NCBI GenBank assembly: GCA_910586205.1
Contig: CAJUGD010000001.1
Span: 100,495-164,494, forward strand
Source of the DNA: an uncultured Lachnospiraceae bacterium
GTDB lineage: Bacteria > Bacillota > Clostridia > Lachnospirales > Lachnospiraceae
DNA length: 64,000 bases
Direction: 5' to 3'
A program made the translations under genes and the position numbers. This document shows, piece after piece, positions 53,028 through 62,316 of the stretch. Under the pieces are notes generated by a model that saw only the letters and a list, made by a program, of their open reading frames with translations, searched no databases and was not told where the DNA came from. Numbering within the stretch: position 1 is the stretch's first letter; every line of letters starts with the position of its first letter.

Positions 53028-53055
53028 TGGGGCTGGAATATTCAGCCCCATGATT
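53028..53055 (+). terminator. Attenuating stem-loop after the binding-protein gene
   Basis: TGGGGCTG (53028-53035) and CAGCCCCA (53043-53050) form an eight-pair stem, then TGATTTT. Such hairpins between receptor and permease genes typically keep the receptor mRNA more abundant while allowing read-through. Confidence 0.65.
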
Positions 53056-53103
53056 TTACCATAGCCGGTATAAAAAATGCCGGCCAGAAAGGAGAAAACA
53101 GTT

Positions 53104-53976
53104 ATGCTGCTGCAGATTTTAGTATCAGGGTTTGTGCTGGGATGTGTCTATGGACTGATTGCTCTTGGATACAGTCTGATCTATAAATCATCGGGCCTGA
53201 TGAATTTTGTTCAGGGGGATGTATTGACATTGGGCGCATTCTTAGGCTATACATTCTATTCGCTTTTAGGGCTGCCTTACTGGGTAGCATTGATTTTAAC
53301 GGTTTTGACTGCTTTTGTTTTTGGGCTTTTGATGGAAAAATTCGTGATCCGTAAGCTTTTGAGCAAAAGTGTTTTGGCAATTTACATCGTGTTGGCAACC
53401 ATTGCTATTCAGTATATTCTTCAGAATGCCATTCAGGCCATATGGAGTACAAAAATGCTGAATTATCCCCAGATTTTCCCGGTTCCTTCTGTCTCTGTGG
53501 CTGGGGTTATGGTGCAGAGTGAATCGATTTTCTGTATTGTCATGTCTTTTGTGTGTATGGCGGGCCTGCAATTTTTTATGAAATATACCCGATTTGGGAC
53601 TGCTATGCGGGCAGCGGCCATGGATGCAAAGGCGGCCCAGGCGTGCGGCATCAATACTTCTCTCAGCACAGGGGTTTCCTGGGGGATTGCAGCCGGCATG
53701 GCGGCTTTGGCCGGGATCCTTTTAGGGCCGATCTACGGCGTGTTCATCATGTTAGGCAGCACCATTGGCCGGAAAGGCTTTGCCGGGGCCATCATGGGAG
53801 GCTATGGCAATATGTACGGCGCAATCGTAGGAGGAATTTTGCTGGGGCTGGTGGAAACACTGGTGGCAGGCTATCTGTCTTCCACATATAAGGATATGAT
53901 TGCTTATGCCCTTCTCTTGCTGTTCTTGTTTGTGAAGCCCACCGGTATTTTCAACGAACGTGCGATCACAGAGTAG
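53104..53976 (+). CDS. livH: LivH-type ABC permease
   Basis: A 290-residue permease of the branched-chain amino acid (LivH) type with about eight helices. Typical blocks are VYGLIALGYSLIYKSSGLMNFVQGD near the N-terminus (positions 14-38), the AMRAAAMDAKAAQACGIN cytoplasmic loop near residue 175 and the IMGGYGNMYGAIVGGILLGL stretch near 235. ATG 53104 follows GGAG by about ten bases; an upstream in-frame ATG at 53077 has no ribosome site. It pairs with the LivM-type gene ten bases downstream. Confidence 0.9.
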   Translation: MLLQILVSGFVLGCVYGLIALGYSLIYKSSGLMNFVQGDVLTLGAFLGYTFYSLLGLPYWVALILTVLTAFVFGLLMEKFVIRKLLSKSVLAIYIVLATIAIQYILQNAIQAIWSTKMLNYPQIFPVPSVSVAGVMVQSESIFCIVMSFVCMAGLQFFMKYTRFGTAMRAAAMDAKAAQACGINTSLSTGVSWGIAAGMAALAGILLGPIYGVFIMLGSTIGRKGFAGAIMGGYGNMYGAIVGGILLGLVETLVAGYLSSTYKDMIAYALLLLFLFVKPTGIFNERAITE

Positions 53977-53985
53977 GAGGTTTTT

Positions 53986-54969
53986 ATGGAAAAGAATAAA
54001 AAATTGCCAACTGCTAAAATTGCGCTGGGGATTCTTCTTTTGGCACTGCCGTTTATTTTTACGGCTGTTGGATTTCAATATGGGGTGCTGGTATGCTGCT
54101 TTGGATTTCTATACATTATAGCTGTGTCAGGGCTTGATATTGACTTTGGATACTGCGGTCAGATTTCTATGGGCCATGCGGCGTTTTTTGCCATTGGGGC
54201 ATATGGGTCTGTGATGATGCACCAGTATTTTCATATTCCCATTCTTCTTACCATGATTCTGGCCACCATTCTGGCGGCGGCTGTGGGAGCGGTGATTGCC
54301 TATCCGGCATCTAAGCTGGTGTTCCACTTTTTGTCATTGGCTACCATTGCGTTTGGAGAGATCATATATTCTCTGCTTTTAAACTCGCCTGGGGGCGTTA
54401 CAGGAAATGCAGTAGGACTTTTTACGGATCCCATTAATCTTTTTGGAATTTCTTTAAGCAGCAATGAGGGATTTTATTATTTTGGGCTGGTATGTACGGT
54501 GATTTTCCTCACCGCAAAGTGGCTGATGGTTAACTCTAAGGTGGGACGGGCCTGGGTGGCTATACGGGAAAATTCCCATGCAGCAGGAGGCATGGGGATC
54601 AATGTGACGAAATATAAAGTGATGGCATTTTCTGTAAGCGCTTTTTATACAGGTTTTGCCGGGGCCATGTATGCCCATCTGGTCCGCTATATCGGCCCGG
54701 ATACGTTTACCCAGAAGCAGTCTGTTATGTTTGTAACCATGATGCTGTTTGGAGGGACCGGCTCGATTTTCGGACCGATTGTGGGGGCTATGCTGGTATT
54801 CTCCATCACAGAAGGACTGCGGATGTTTGAGCAGTATCAGATGCTGATTTACGGGGCTTTGCTGCTGGTGGTAATTGTGGCTTTGCCGGGAGGCGTTTAT
54901 GGTGAGGCGAAGAAACTGGTGGTAAGGCTGATGCAAAAGAGAAATGGAGGCGAGGGAAATGCTGCTTGA
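53986..54969 (+). CDS. livM: LivM-type ABC permease
   Basis: A 327-residue permease of the LivM type with nine or ten helices. Family blocks are DFGYCGQISMGHAAFFAIGAY near residue 47, VGRAWVAIRENSHAAGGMGIN near 185 and the MMLFGGTGSIFGPIVGAM segment near 248. A GGAGG site lies eight bases before ATG 53986. Its end overlaps the ATP-binding gene by 11 bases, indicating coupled translation. Confidence 0.9.
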   Translation: MEKNKKLPTAKIALGILLLALPFIFTAVGFQYGVLVCCFGFLYIIAVSGLDIDFGYCGQISMGHAAFFAIGAYGSVMMHQYFHIPILLTMILATILAAAVGAVIAYPASKLVFHFLSLATIAFGEIIYSLLLNSPGGVTGNAVGLFTDPINLFGISLSSNEGFYYFGLVCTVIFLTAKWLMVNSKVGRAWVAIRENSHAAGGMGINVTKYKVMAFSVSAFYTGFAGAMYAHLVRYIGPDTFTQKQSVMFVTMMLFGGTGSIFGPIVGAMLVFSITEGLRMFEQYQMLIYGALLLVVIVALPGGVYGEAKKLVVRLMQKRNGGEGNAA

Positions 54970-55720
54970 GATCGATAACCTGTGCCTGAGCTTCGGAGGG
55001 CTGAAGGCAACCAATGATGTTACCATGCATATGGAGGAAAAAAAGATCAATGGGATCATTGGCCCTAACGGCGCCGGAAAGACCACGTTTTTTAATCAGA
55101 TCAGCGGCGTCTATAAGCCGGACAGCGGAAGCATTGTATTTGACGGAAAGAGAATTGACGGATTAAAGCCATTTCAGATCAATGAGGCCGGAATTGCCAG
55201 AACCTATCAGGTCATCAATCTGTTTAAAAAAATGTCAGTGATTGAAAATGTTATGGTAGGGATGCATCCGCGGCTGAAGGCCAGATTTTTTGACAGCCTG
55301 CTTCACAATAAAAAGCAAAAGGACGAGGAAGAAAAAGCCCGTCAGAAGGCCCTGGATTTACTGGATTTTGTGGGGCTTAGGGAATTTGCCTATACGCAGG
55401 CAGGCTCTTTGTCCTATGGGCAGCAGCGGCTTTTGGAGATTGTGCGGGGACTGGCCAGTGATCCGAAGCTGATTCTGCTTGACGAGCCGGCGGCAGGCAT
55501 GAACTCTACAGAAAAGGTGGAGCTGAATGTATTGCTTCGTCAGATTCTGGAAAGAGGAGTAACCATCCTGATTGTTGAGCATGACATGAAGCTGATGATG
55601 GATATTTCCGACAGAATATTTGTGCTGAATTACGGGAAAAAGCTGGCAGAGGGAACACCAGAGGAGATTCAGAAGAATCCTGAGGTGATTGCGGCATATC
55701 TGGGAGGTGACGACGAATGA
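54959..55720 (+). CDS. livG: LivG-type ABC ATP-binding protein
   Basis: A 253-residue ATPase. Walker A is GPNGAGKTT near residue 37, the signature is LSYGQQRLLEI near 149 and Walker B is LILLDEPAAGM near 171, with the switch His in VEHDM. ATG 54959 is chosen over 54944 because GGAGGCGAGGG lies between them. It overlaps livM upstream and livF downstream (ATGA). Confidence 0.92.
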   Translation: MLLEIDNLCLSFGGLKATNDVTMHMEEKKINGIIGPNGAGKTTFFNQISGVYKPDSGSIVFDGKRIDGLKPFQINEAGIARTYQVINLFKKMSVIENVMVGMHPRLKARFFDSLLHNKKQKDEEEKARQKALDLLDFVGLREFAYTQAGSLSYGQQRLLEIVRGLASDPKLILLDEPAAGMNSTEKVELNVLLRQILERGVTILIVEHDMKLMMDISDRIFVLNYGKKLAEGTPEEIQKNPEVIAAYLGGDDE

Positions 55721-56439
55721 GCAGATTGTTGGAGCTGAAAAATTTTCACTATTCCTATGGAAATATTCATGTGGTAAAAGGTATTGATTTGTATGTGGAC
55801 GAGGGAGAGATTATTACTCTGATCGGAGCCAATGGAGCGGGAAAGACCACTACCATGCAGACAATTTCCGGGCTGACCGGGGCTTCGGGCGTAAGTGGGG
55901 AGATACTTTTTGCCGGAAAGCCCATCCAGAAGCTGCCGGGCCATGAGATCACAAAACGGGGGCTTTGCCAGGTGCTGGAAGGGCGTCATATTTTTTCTCA
56001 GCTTACGGTTTTGGAAAACCTGGAAACAGGCGCTTATCTGCGGAAGGATAAAAAGAATGTAAAAGGAGACATCCAGAAAATGTATAAGCTGTTTCCCAGG
56101 CTGGAGGAGAGAAGGGAACAGATGGGAGGCACCTTGTCAGGCGGTGAGCAGCAGATGCTGGCTATAGCCCGGGCCATGGTGGGAAGGCCAAAGCTTTTGC
56201 TTTTGGACGAGCCGTCTCTGGGACTGGCGCCCTTGATTGTGAAGGAGATTTTTGAGGCCATTAAGGAGATTCGCCAGGACGGCACTACGATTATGTTTGT
56301 AGAGCAAAATTCAAAGATTGCGCTTAATACGGCGGATCGGGGATATGTGATGCAGACCGGGGAGATTATTCTTTCCGATACCTGTGAAAATCTGATGAAG
56401 GATGAGCAGGTGCAGAAGGCTTATATGGGAGTAGACTAA
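55717..56439 (+). CDS. livF: LivF-type ABC ATP-binding protein
   Basis: A 240-residue ATPase. Walker A is GANGAGKTT near residue 40, the signature is LSGGEQQMLAIARAM near 140 and Walker B is LLLDEPSLGLAP near 162. The ATG overlaps the livG stop (ATGA). It completes the importer; the two ATPases form the heterodimeric motor of a LivHM channel. The SDR gene starts ten bases after its stop. Confidence 0.92.
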   Translation: MSRLLELKNFHYSYGNIHVVKGIDLYVDEGEIITLIGANGAGKTTTMQTISGLTGASGVSGEILFAGKPIQKLPGHEITKRGLCQVLEGRHIFSQLTVLENLETGAYLRKDKKNVKGDIQKMYKLFPRLEERREQMGGTLSGGEQQMLAIARAMVGRPKLLLLDEPSLGLAPLIVKEIFEAIKEIRQDGTTIMFVEQNSKIALNTADRGYVMQTGEIILSDTCENLMKDEQVQKAYMGVD

Positions 56440-56449
56440 GGGGGAAAAT

Positions 56450-57205
56450 ATGTTTGATTATCAAGGGAAGGTTGTGCTTATTACAGGCGGAGGGGCGGGA
56501 ATCGGAGCAGCATGTGCAAAGGCATTTGCGGCAAGAGGAGGGGTGGCCGCGGTAAATTCTGTGACTGATTCCGGGAAAAAGGTTGTAAAAGAAATTGAGG
56601 AAGAAGGCGGGAAAGCTTTTTTTGTGCAGGGGGATGTGAGCCGGGAAACGGATGTGGCAGCTATGATGGATAAGGTAAAGGAATGCTGCGGGAGACTGGA
56701 TGTTCTGGTAAACTGTGCAGGAGTCGTGGAAAACGGCAATGTGGAGGAAACCAGTCTCAAGGCGTGGGAGAGGACTATGGCCGTGAACGCTACAGGCGTG
56801 TTTCTGATGAGTAAATATGCAATGCCGTATCTGAGGAACAGCCAGGGTGTGATTGTGAATATTTCATCGCTGGTGGCCATAAAAGGGGTAGCGAACCGCG
56901 CGGCTTACAGTGCCTCCAAGGGGGCGGTGTTGGCGCTGACGAAGGCTATGGCAGCGGATTATTTAAAGGATGGGGTGCGTGTGAACTGCATCAGTCCGGG
57001 GACCGTGCTGTCTCCGTCCCTGGAAGGAAGGATTGCCGGGGCAGCGGATCCTGAGGAAGCGTATCGGGGATTTGTGGCGCGGCAGCCTATGGGACGACTG
57101 GGGACGCCGGAGGAAATTGCAGCAGCAGTGATTTTTGCGGCAAGTGAGGAGGCCGGGTTTATGAACGGGGTGAATATTCCGGTGGACGGGGCCGGATCAC
57201 TGTAG
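56450..57205 (+). CDS. Short-chain dehydrogenase/reductase (FabG/SDR family)
   Basis: A 251-residue classical SDR. The cofactor motif is TGGGAGIG at residue 12, NCAG near 88 is the family motif, and the Ser-Tyr-Lys triad is present (SS near 140, YSASK near 155). It is ten bases behind livF and is part of the uxaA-linked operon, so an oxidoreductase for a sugar acid or keto-acid is likely. The exact substrate and the NAD/NADP preference are not evident; the residue after the second strand is Asn (VNSVT) rather than a clear Asp or Arg. Confidence 0.87.
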   Translation: MFDYQGKVVLITGGGAGIGAACAKAFAARGGVAAVNSVTDSGKKVVKEIEEEGGKAFFVQGDVSRETDVAAMMDKVKECCGRLDVLVNCAGVVENGNVEETSLKAWERTMAVNATGVFLMSKYAMPYLRNSQGVIVNISSLVAIKGVANRAAYSASKGAVLALTKAMAADYLKDGVRVNCISPGTVLSPSLEGRIAGAADPEEAYRGFVARQPMGRLGTPEEIAAAVIFAASEEAGFMNGVNIPVDGAGSL

Positions 57206-57272
57206 AAGGAATACGGATGTGGCGCTTTGGCAGGGGAGATTTGAGAGTACATAAGAAAGTAAGGAGGATAAG

Positions 57273-58043
57273 ATGAATAAAGAATTGCTGGAGGCATTTC
57301 GAAGAAAGCTTCAGGAAGGGTGTGTGGCCGGGCCTTTCATGAAAACCTGTGATCCGGGATTTGTGGAGGCAGCAGGGTATGCAGGGATGGATTTTGCGAT
57401 TTTAGACATGGAGCATGGGCCCATTAGTGTGCAGCAGATGCAGAATAATATCCGGGCAGCCCAGGTTTCGGGGATTGTGCCCATTGTGCGGGTCAGCAAT
57501 TATGAGAATATTTCTAAGGTTCTTGATATCGGCGCCGCAGGGGTTCAGATTCCCCAGGTTTCGGATGCCGCCGAGGCTAAGAGGGCAGTGCGGGAGGCAA
57601 AGTATTTTCCGGAAGGGGAGAGGGGAGTCTGCCGCTTTGTGCGGGCGGCTCATTACTCAGCCATGGACAGGACAGAGTACTTCCCGTCAGCCAACCAGGC
57701 TTTGGTGATTATTCAGCTTGAGGGGCAGGAGGCCATTGAGAATTTAGATGAGATCATGGAGGTTAAGGGGATTGATATCCTGTTTATCGGCCCTTATGAT
57801 TTGTCCCAAAGCCTGGGAGTGCCGGGACAGACCACTCATCCTCTGGTGGTGGAGCAAATGCAGAAAATCGTAGCCAGGGCAAAAGAAAAGGGGATCCTTG
57901 TGGGGACCTTTACGGACAGCATGGAGACTTTGAAGATGTGGAGTGACGCAGGGGTACAGTATCTTTCTTATTCGGTGGATATGGGGATATTCTGTGAGGC
58001 ATGTAAAAGAATTAAGACCGAGCTGGGACAGATTCGTGCATAA
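57273..58043 (+). CDS. HpcH/HpaI family aldolase (GarL-like)
   Basis: A 256-residue metal-dependent class II aldolase. The catalytic His is in ILDMEHGPIS near residue 45, the substrate Arg in IVRVSN near 73, the metal ligand Glu in IIQLEGQEA near 151 and the metal ligand Asp in FIGPYDLSQS near 177. These enzymes cleave 2-keto-3-deoxy acids into pyruvate and an aldehyde; GarL does so for keto-deoxyglucarate made by GarD or GudD. In this window it is the only candidate aldolase for either sugar-acid locus. AAGGAGG precedes ATG 57273. Confidence 0.87.
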   Translation: MNKELLEAFRRKLQEGCVAGPFMKTCDPGFVEAAGYAGMDFAILDMEHGPISVQQMQNNIRAAQVSGIVPIVRVSNYENISKVLDIGAAGVQIPQVSDAAEAKRAVREAKYFPEGERGVCRFVRAAHYSAMDRTEYFPSANQALVIIQLEGQEAIENLDEIMEVKGIDILFIGPYDLSQSLGVPGQTTHPLVVEQMQKIVARAKEKGILVGTFTDSMETLKMWSDAGVQYLSYSVDMGIFCEACKRIKTELGQIRA

Positions 58044-58125
58044 ACGGAGGCTGTGGGTACTAACAAACAAGAACAGGCAGAAAAGATTGTGAAAAGTTAC
58101 ACTATTCAAAAGGGAAAAAATGCGT

Positions 58126-58131
58126 TATAAT
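58126..58131 (+). promoter_or_regulatory. Probable -10 of the fba promoter
   Basis: A perfect TATAAT at 58126-58131 lies about 86 bases before the fba start. The -35 region is weak (TATTCA at 17 bases, TTCAAA at 15). It implies that fba is expressed apart from the sugar-acid operon. Confidence 0.5.
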
Positions 58132-58216
58132 AGTGCAGAATCGTACAGGCTTTATGCCTGTGTTTCCCACAATGAGGGCCAGTTGGAGTATAAATGACGA
58201 AATGGAGGATTATGAA

Positions 58217-59080
58217 ATGTTAGTATCTGCAACAGAAATGCTGAAAAAAGCAAAAGCGGGACATTATGCGGTGGGTCAGTTTAACATTAACAACCTGGAG
58301 TGGACCAAATCGATTCTGGCTACTGCGCAGGAGCTCAATTCCCCGGTTATTCTGGGTGTGTCTGAGGGCGCCGGCAAGTATATGACAGGATATAAGACCG
58401 TAGCTGCCATGGTGAAGGCTATGATCGAGGAGATGAACATTACGGTTCCGGTTGCGCTGCATCTGGATCACGGCAGCTATGAAGGCTGCTACAAGTGTAT
58501 CAAGGCAGGATTTTCTTCCATTATGTTTGATGGTTCTCACTATCCCATTGAGGAGAATGTGGAGAAGACCAGAGAGCTGGTGAAGGTTGCCCATGCGATG
58601 GGACTGTCCATTGAGGCGGAAGTTGGGTCTATCGGCGGTGAGGAAGATGGTGTTGTGGGTGCAGGTGAGTGTGCGGATCCCAACGAGTGCAAGGCTATTG
58701 CGGATCTGGGAATTGATTTCCTGGCAGCAGGTATCGGCAACATTCATGGCAAATATCCGGATAACTGGCAGGGCTTAAGTTTTGATACGCTGGCTGCTAT
58801 CCAGGAGAAGACCGGTGAGATGCCTCTGGTGCTTCACGGCGGTACTGGTATCCCGGCTGATATGATAAAGAAAGCGATTGATCTGGGTGTGGCAAAGATC
58901 AATGTGAATACAGAGTGCCAGTTGTCCTTTGCGGCTGCTACCCGTGAGTATATTGAGGCCGGAAAGGATCAGCAGGGCAAGGGCTTTGACCCGAGAAAGC
59001 TTCTGGCTCCCGGCGCGGCTGCAATCAAGGAGACCGTGAAGGAGAAGATGGAGCTGTTTGGGTCTGTAGGGAAGGCTTGA
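58217..59080 (+). CDS. fba: Class II fructose-1,6-bisphosphate aldolase
   Basis: A 287-residue zinc aldolase of glycolysis. Metal and catalytic motifs are HLDHGS near residue 80 (zinc His and catalytic Asp), the AEVGSIGGEEDG loop near 132, GNIHGKY near 175 (zinc His), LHGGTGIP near 208 (zinc His) and AKINVNTE near 228 (phosphate site). ATG 58217 has GGAGG eight bases upstream. The upstream frame is open but spans the predicted promoter. It has its own promoter and terminator, so it is a housekeeping unit rather than part of the preceding operon. Tagatose-bisphosphate aldolase is a less likely alternative. Confidence 0.92.
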   Translation: MLVSATEMLKKAKAGHYAVGQFNINNLEWTKSILATAQELNSPVILGVSEGAGKYMTGYKTVAAMVKAMIEEMNITVPVALHLDHGSYEGCYKCIKAGFSSIMFDGSHYPIEENVEKTRELVKVAHAMGLSIEAEVGSIGGEEDGVVGAGECADPNECKAIADLGIDFLAAGIGNIHGKYPDNWQGLSFDTLAAIQEKTGEMPLVLHGGTGIPADMIKKAIDLGVAKINVNTECQLSFAAATREYIEAGKDQQGKGFDPRKLLAPGAAAIKETVKEKMELFGSVGKA

Positions 59081-59123
59081 GAGGCTGACTGAGACAATCA
59101 AATATAAAAGAATATTGTTAGAG

Positions 59124-59157
59124 AGGGACATTCTTGGGAAAGCGGAATGTCCCTTTT
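59124..59157 (+). terminator. Terminator after fba
   Basis: AGGGACATTC (59124-59133) and GAATGTCCCT (59145-59154) are perfect arms followed by TTTT. Confidence 0.88.
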
Positions 59158-59244
59158 TGCATGGATACATATTTTTTTTTGAAATATTTTATGGTAAAAT
59201 ATAACTGGCAGGGTAGAGACAGGCATAAGGTGCAGGAGGAAAAT

Positions 59245-59486
59245 ATGGTACAAAGAATCTCTATAAAAGGGTTGTTTGGATGTTTTGATTATGGAATATA
59301 ACCAATGGACATGATTTATGCCTTTATTTGGGTACGATATCTCGATTGAATAAGGGGAATCTCGGCGAAACAGGGGTTAGAAAGATATTGCTGGGGTGCT
59401 ATCGAAAGGAAGATTTCAAGGAGACAGAATTGTATCATGCTATTAATACATATCAGGCAAATAGGAATTTGATATTTGTTGATTGA
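59245..59486 (+). pseudogene. Possible remnant of an ATPase gene
   Basis: An AGGAGG site five bases before ATG 59245 opens an 18-codon frame (MVQRISIKGLFGCFDYGI) that stops at 59301. The opening resembles the first strand of some AAA-type ATPases found in defence modules, where a P-loop follows. A +1 shift gives about 60 more codons, running to TGA 59486, without a P-loop. I read this as a decayed or truncated gene. The 59158-59512 stretch shows nothing else. Confidence 0.3.
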
Positions 59487-59512
59487 GAAGTGTTTAAGGA
59501 AAGGTGCTGAAT

Positions 59513-59884
59513 ATGATATATAATAGGCAGATTGTCTTGGAGATTTTAAGAAGTGAGTTCGGAAAAGAGATTGAGGAGTTTGTCAGCAGACAAGTGATGA
59601 ATTTGAATAGTGATGAGCTGGAGTTTTTTTTAGACATGCCTGCAAGTTATGCAATGTTTAATAGTGTTAACAAAATGGAGGTATACAACTATAAAGCGGA
59701 AAAAAAAGCAGGAAAAAGCAAGGGCGATTATATTCATGGTATAGTTGTTATCCTGGCAGAAATTGATGCTTTTGTGCATCGGGACGAGCAAGAACAATAT
59801 GTAGACAGTGTAGAGGTTGAATTAGAGGTATTCTTTGCTTTTGATGAAGAAAATGAAAGATTTTATAATTTACGATTGGAGTAA
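59513..59884 (+). CDS. Acidic orphan protein of unknown function
   Basis: A 123-residue, Glu-rich protein with no recognisable motif, signal peptide or membrane segment. It looks globular, with an N-terminal helix (QIVLEILRSEFGKEIEEFVS) and likely beta strands towards the end (VEVELEVFFAFDEENERFYN). ATG 59513 follows AAGGAAAGG by eight bases. Base composition is clearly more AT-rich than in neighbouring housekeeping genes, and it follows a gene remnant, so recent acquisition is likely. Small size and acidity would fit an immunity-type protein, but nothing proves that. Confidence 0.6.
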   Translation: MIYNRQIVLEILRSEFGKEIEEFVSRQVMNLNSDELEFFLDMPASYAMFNSVNKMEVYNYKAEKKAGKSKGDYIHGIVVILAEIDAFVHRDEQEQYVDSVEVELEVFFAFDEENERFYNLRLE

Positions 59885-60009
59885 TGTTATTGGCTTTTGA
59901 TTTAAGAACTGTTGAAGAAACCGGAATTTGGCGAAATGACGTTTTTTAATATAGAGATTCAGAAAAAACAAGCAAACGCACCAAATTCAGGAAAATTACA
60001 AAAAAGTGC

Positions 60010-60038
60010 TTGCATTTTCAGGGCAGATGGTTTATTTT
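60010..60038 (+). promoter_or_regulatory. Probable promoter of the GSIII gene
   Basis: TTGCAT (60010-60015), 17 bases, TATTTT (60033-60038). The predicted start point near 60045 lies just before a long hairpin. The rest of 59885-60009 is AT-rich with no other clear signal. Confidence 0.45.
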
Positions 60039-60048
60039 AGTAGAGAAC

Positions 60049-60088
60049 AAAGGCGTTCTTCCTTATGAATGAGGGAGGATGCCTTTTC
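60049..60088 (+). terminator. Terminator-like hairpin in the GSIII leader
   Basis: AAAGGCGTTCTTCC (60049-60062) pairs with GGGAGGATGCCTTT (60073-60086) over 14 positions with several G-U pairs, and is followed by TTTTCTGTTGTTTT. It lies between the likely promoter and ATG 60190, so it could attenuate glutamine synthetase expression. It might instead end transcription from the orphan gene upstream. Confidence 0.6.
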
Positions 60089-60189
60089 TGTTGTTTTGCG
60101 GACGGGCATGCCCCGCAGGACAGGTGTTTTGGGTGGTATGGGTTTTGGAAAACCGGAACAAGGATTCTGAGGAGAGGAAAGGAAAACCT

Positions 60190-62307
60190 ATGAGCGAGAT
60201 TGTAAAGGTAGCGGAAATATTTGGCAAGAATGTATTTAATGAGACAGTGATGAGGGAGCGCCTTCCTAAAAGTGTGTTTAAAAAGATGAAAAAGACCATT
60301 GAGGATGGAGCGGAGCTGGATCCGTCCATTGCAGATGTGGTGGCTCATGCCATGAAGGATTGGGCCATTGAGAGAGGGGCAACCCATTATACCCATTGGT
60401 TTCAGCCCCTTACCGGCGTGACAGCGGAAAAGCACGATTCTTTTATCTCTGCGCCGGATGCAGAAGGTAAGGTTATAATGGAATTTTCCGGCAAGGAACT
60501 GATAAAAGGAGAGCCGGATGCATCTTCTTTTCCCTCCGGAGGTCTGCGCGCCACCTTTGAAGCCAGAGGATATACGGCGTGGGACTGTACATCGCCTGCT
60601 TTTCTGCGGCAGGATGCCATTGGGGTGACACTTTGTATTCCTACAGCTTTCTGCTCTTATAAAGGCGAGGCGCTGGATCAGAAGACTCCTCTTTTGCGTT
60701 CCATGCAGGCCATTGACAAACAATCCCTGCGGATTCTTCGCCTGTTCGGAAATACTACGGCAAAGCGGGTATGCCCGTCTGTAGGGCCGGAGCAGGAGTA
60801 TTTTCTGGTAGATCGGGCCAAATATCTGCAGAGGAAGGATCTGATCTATGCAGGACGTACCTTGTTCGGCGCCATGCCTCCTAAGGGGCAGGAGCTGGAA
60901 GACCACTACTTTGGCGCTATTCGTGAACGGATTGGTTCTTATATGAAAGAGGTGAATGAGGAGCTTTGGAAGCTGGGCGTCACGGCAAAGACCCAGCACA
61001 ATGAGGTAGCGCCGGCACAGCATGAGCTGGCTCCGATTTATGATCAGGCGAATCTGGCAGTGGATCACAATCAGATGATAATGGAAACGCTGAAAAAGGT
61101 GGCTGGGCGTCACGGCCTGACCTGTCTGCTTCATGAGAAGCCGTTTGCCGGAGTGAATGGTTCCGGAAAGCACAACAACTGGTCCCTGACCTCGGATGAC
61201 GGGGTAAACCTGTTAAGCCCGGGGGAGACGCCTCATGAAAATGTGCAGTTTTTGCTGGTATTGGCATGTATCTTAAAGGCAGTGGATGTTCATGCGGATC
61301 TTCTGCGGGAATCTGCGGCGGATGTAGGAAACGATCACCGTCTGGGAGCCAATGAGGCGCCGCCTGCCATTATTTCTGTGTTCTTAGGAGAACAGCTTGA
61401 AGATGTGATTGACCAGCTTTGCAGTACAGGGGAGGCAACCCACTCTAAAAAGGGCGGCACCTTGAGGACAGGGGTAGCCACGCTGCCAGATTTGGATCAG
61501 GATGCCACGGATCGGAACAGGACTTCACCCTTTGCCTTTACAGGAAATAAATTTGAGTTTCGTATGGTTGGGTCCTCAGATTCTATTGCGCCGCCTAATG
61601 TGGTGCTGAATACGATAGTAGCAGAGGCATTTAAGGAGGCAGCAGATGAATTAGAGCAGGCAGAAGACTTTGACATGGCGGTTCACGATCTGATCAAAAA
61701 GCTTTTGAAGGAGCACAGGAGAATCATTTTCAACGGAAACGGATATTCGGATGCATGGGTTAAGGAGGCCGAAATGCGCGGTCTGCCTAATATCCGGTCT
61801 ATGGTAGATGCGATTCCGGCATTGACTACAGAAAAGGCGGTGAAGCTTTACGAAGAATTTGGAGTATTTACCCGTGCAGAGCTGGTTTCTCGTGCAGAGG
61901 TGGAGTATGAAGCATATTCTAAGGTGATCAATATCGAGGCCAGAACAATGATTGATATGGCAGGCAAGCAGATTATTCCAGCGGCAATTAAGTATACAAC
62001 TCAGCTTGCCAAATCTTTGAACCAGGTGAAAGCCGCGTGCCCAGAGGCAGATACCAGTGTACAGGCAGAGCTTTTGACGGAGACCTCAGCAATGCTTTCT
62101 GATATGAAGGTTGCATTTGCCGCTCTTACGGATATTACGGACAAATGCTCTGGTTTAGCGGATGGAAAGGAAAAGGCTCATGCTTATTATAATAAAGTAG
62201 TTCCGGCCATGGCTGCCTTAAGGGATCCGGCAGACCGGCTGGAGATGATTGTGGATAAGGAATTGTGGCCGTTCCCCAGTTACGGAGATTTGATTTTTGA
62301 AGTGTAA
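60190..62307 (+). CDS. glnN: Type III glutamine synthetase
   Basis: A 705-residue GSIII that condenses glutamate and ammonia with ATP in the cytoplasm, the form found in Bacteroides, cyanobacteria and many clostridia. GSIII motifs are present: THWFQPLTG near residue 70, [19 protein letters not shown] near 116, [11 protein letters not shown] near 201, [13 protein letters not shown] near 271, [10 protein letters not shown] near 350, and [19 protein letters not shown] near 437. Length is typical (about 700). ATG 60190 follows GAGGAAAGG; the frame is open further upstream but covers the leader hairpin. A terminator follows. Confidence 0.93.
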   Translation: MSEIVKVAEIFGKNVFNETVMRERLPKSVFKKMKKTIEDGAELDPSIADVVAHAMKDWAIERGATHYTHWFQPLTGVTAEKHDSFISAPDAEGKVIMEFSGKELIKGEPDASSFPSGGLRATFEARGYTAWDCTSPAFLRQDAIGVTLCIPTAFCSYKGEALDQKTPLLRSMQAIDKQSLRILRLFGNTTAKRVCPSVGPEQEYFLVDRAKYLQRKDLIYAGRTLFGAMPPKGQELEDHYFGAIRERIGSYMKEVNEELWKLGVTAKTQHNEVAPAQHELAPIYDQANLAVDHNQMIMETLKKVAGRHGLTCLLHEKPFAGVNGSGKHNNWSLTSDDGVNLLSPGETPHENVQFLLVLACILKAVDVHADLLRESAADVGNDHRLGANEAPPAIISVFLGEQLEDVIDQLCSTGEATHSKKGGTLRTGVATLPDLDQDATDRNRTSPFAFTGNKFEFRMVGSSDSIAPPNVVLNTIVAEAFKEAADELEQAEDFDMAVHDLIKKLLKEHRRIIFNGNGYSDAWVKEAEMRGLPNIRSMVDAIPALTTEKAVKLYEEFGVFTRAELVSRAEVEYEAYSKVINIEARTMIDMAGKQIIPAAIKYTTQLAKSLNQVKAACPEADTSVQAELLTETSAMLSDMKVAFAALTDITDKCSGLADGKEKAHAYYNKVVPAMAALRDPADRLEMIVDKELWPFPSYGDLIFEV

Positions 62308-62316
62308 AACAGGCGT

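Noticed and set aside
60037..61173. 378-codon minus-strand frame opposite glutamine synthetase
   Set aside because: It overlaps the GSIII gene and its leader entirely and shows no protein-like motif.
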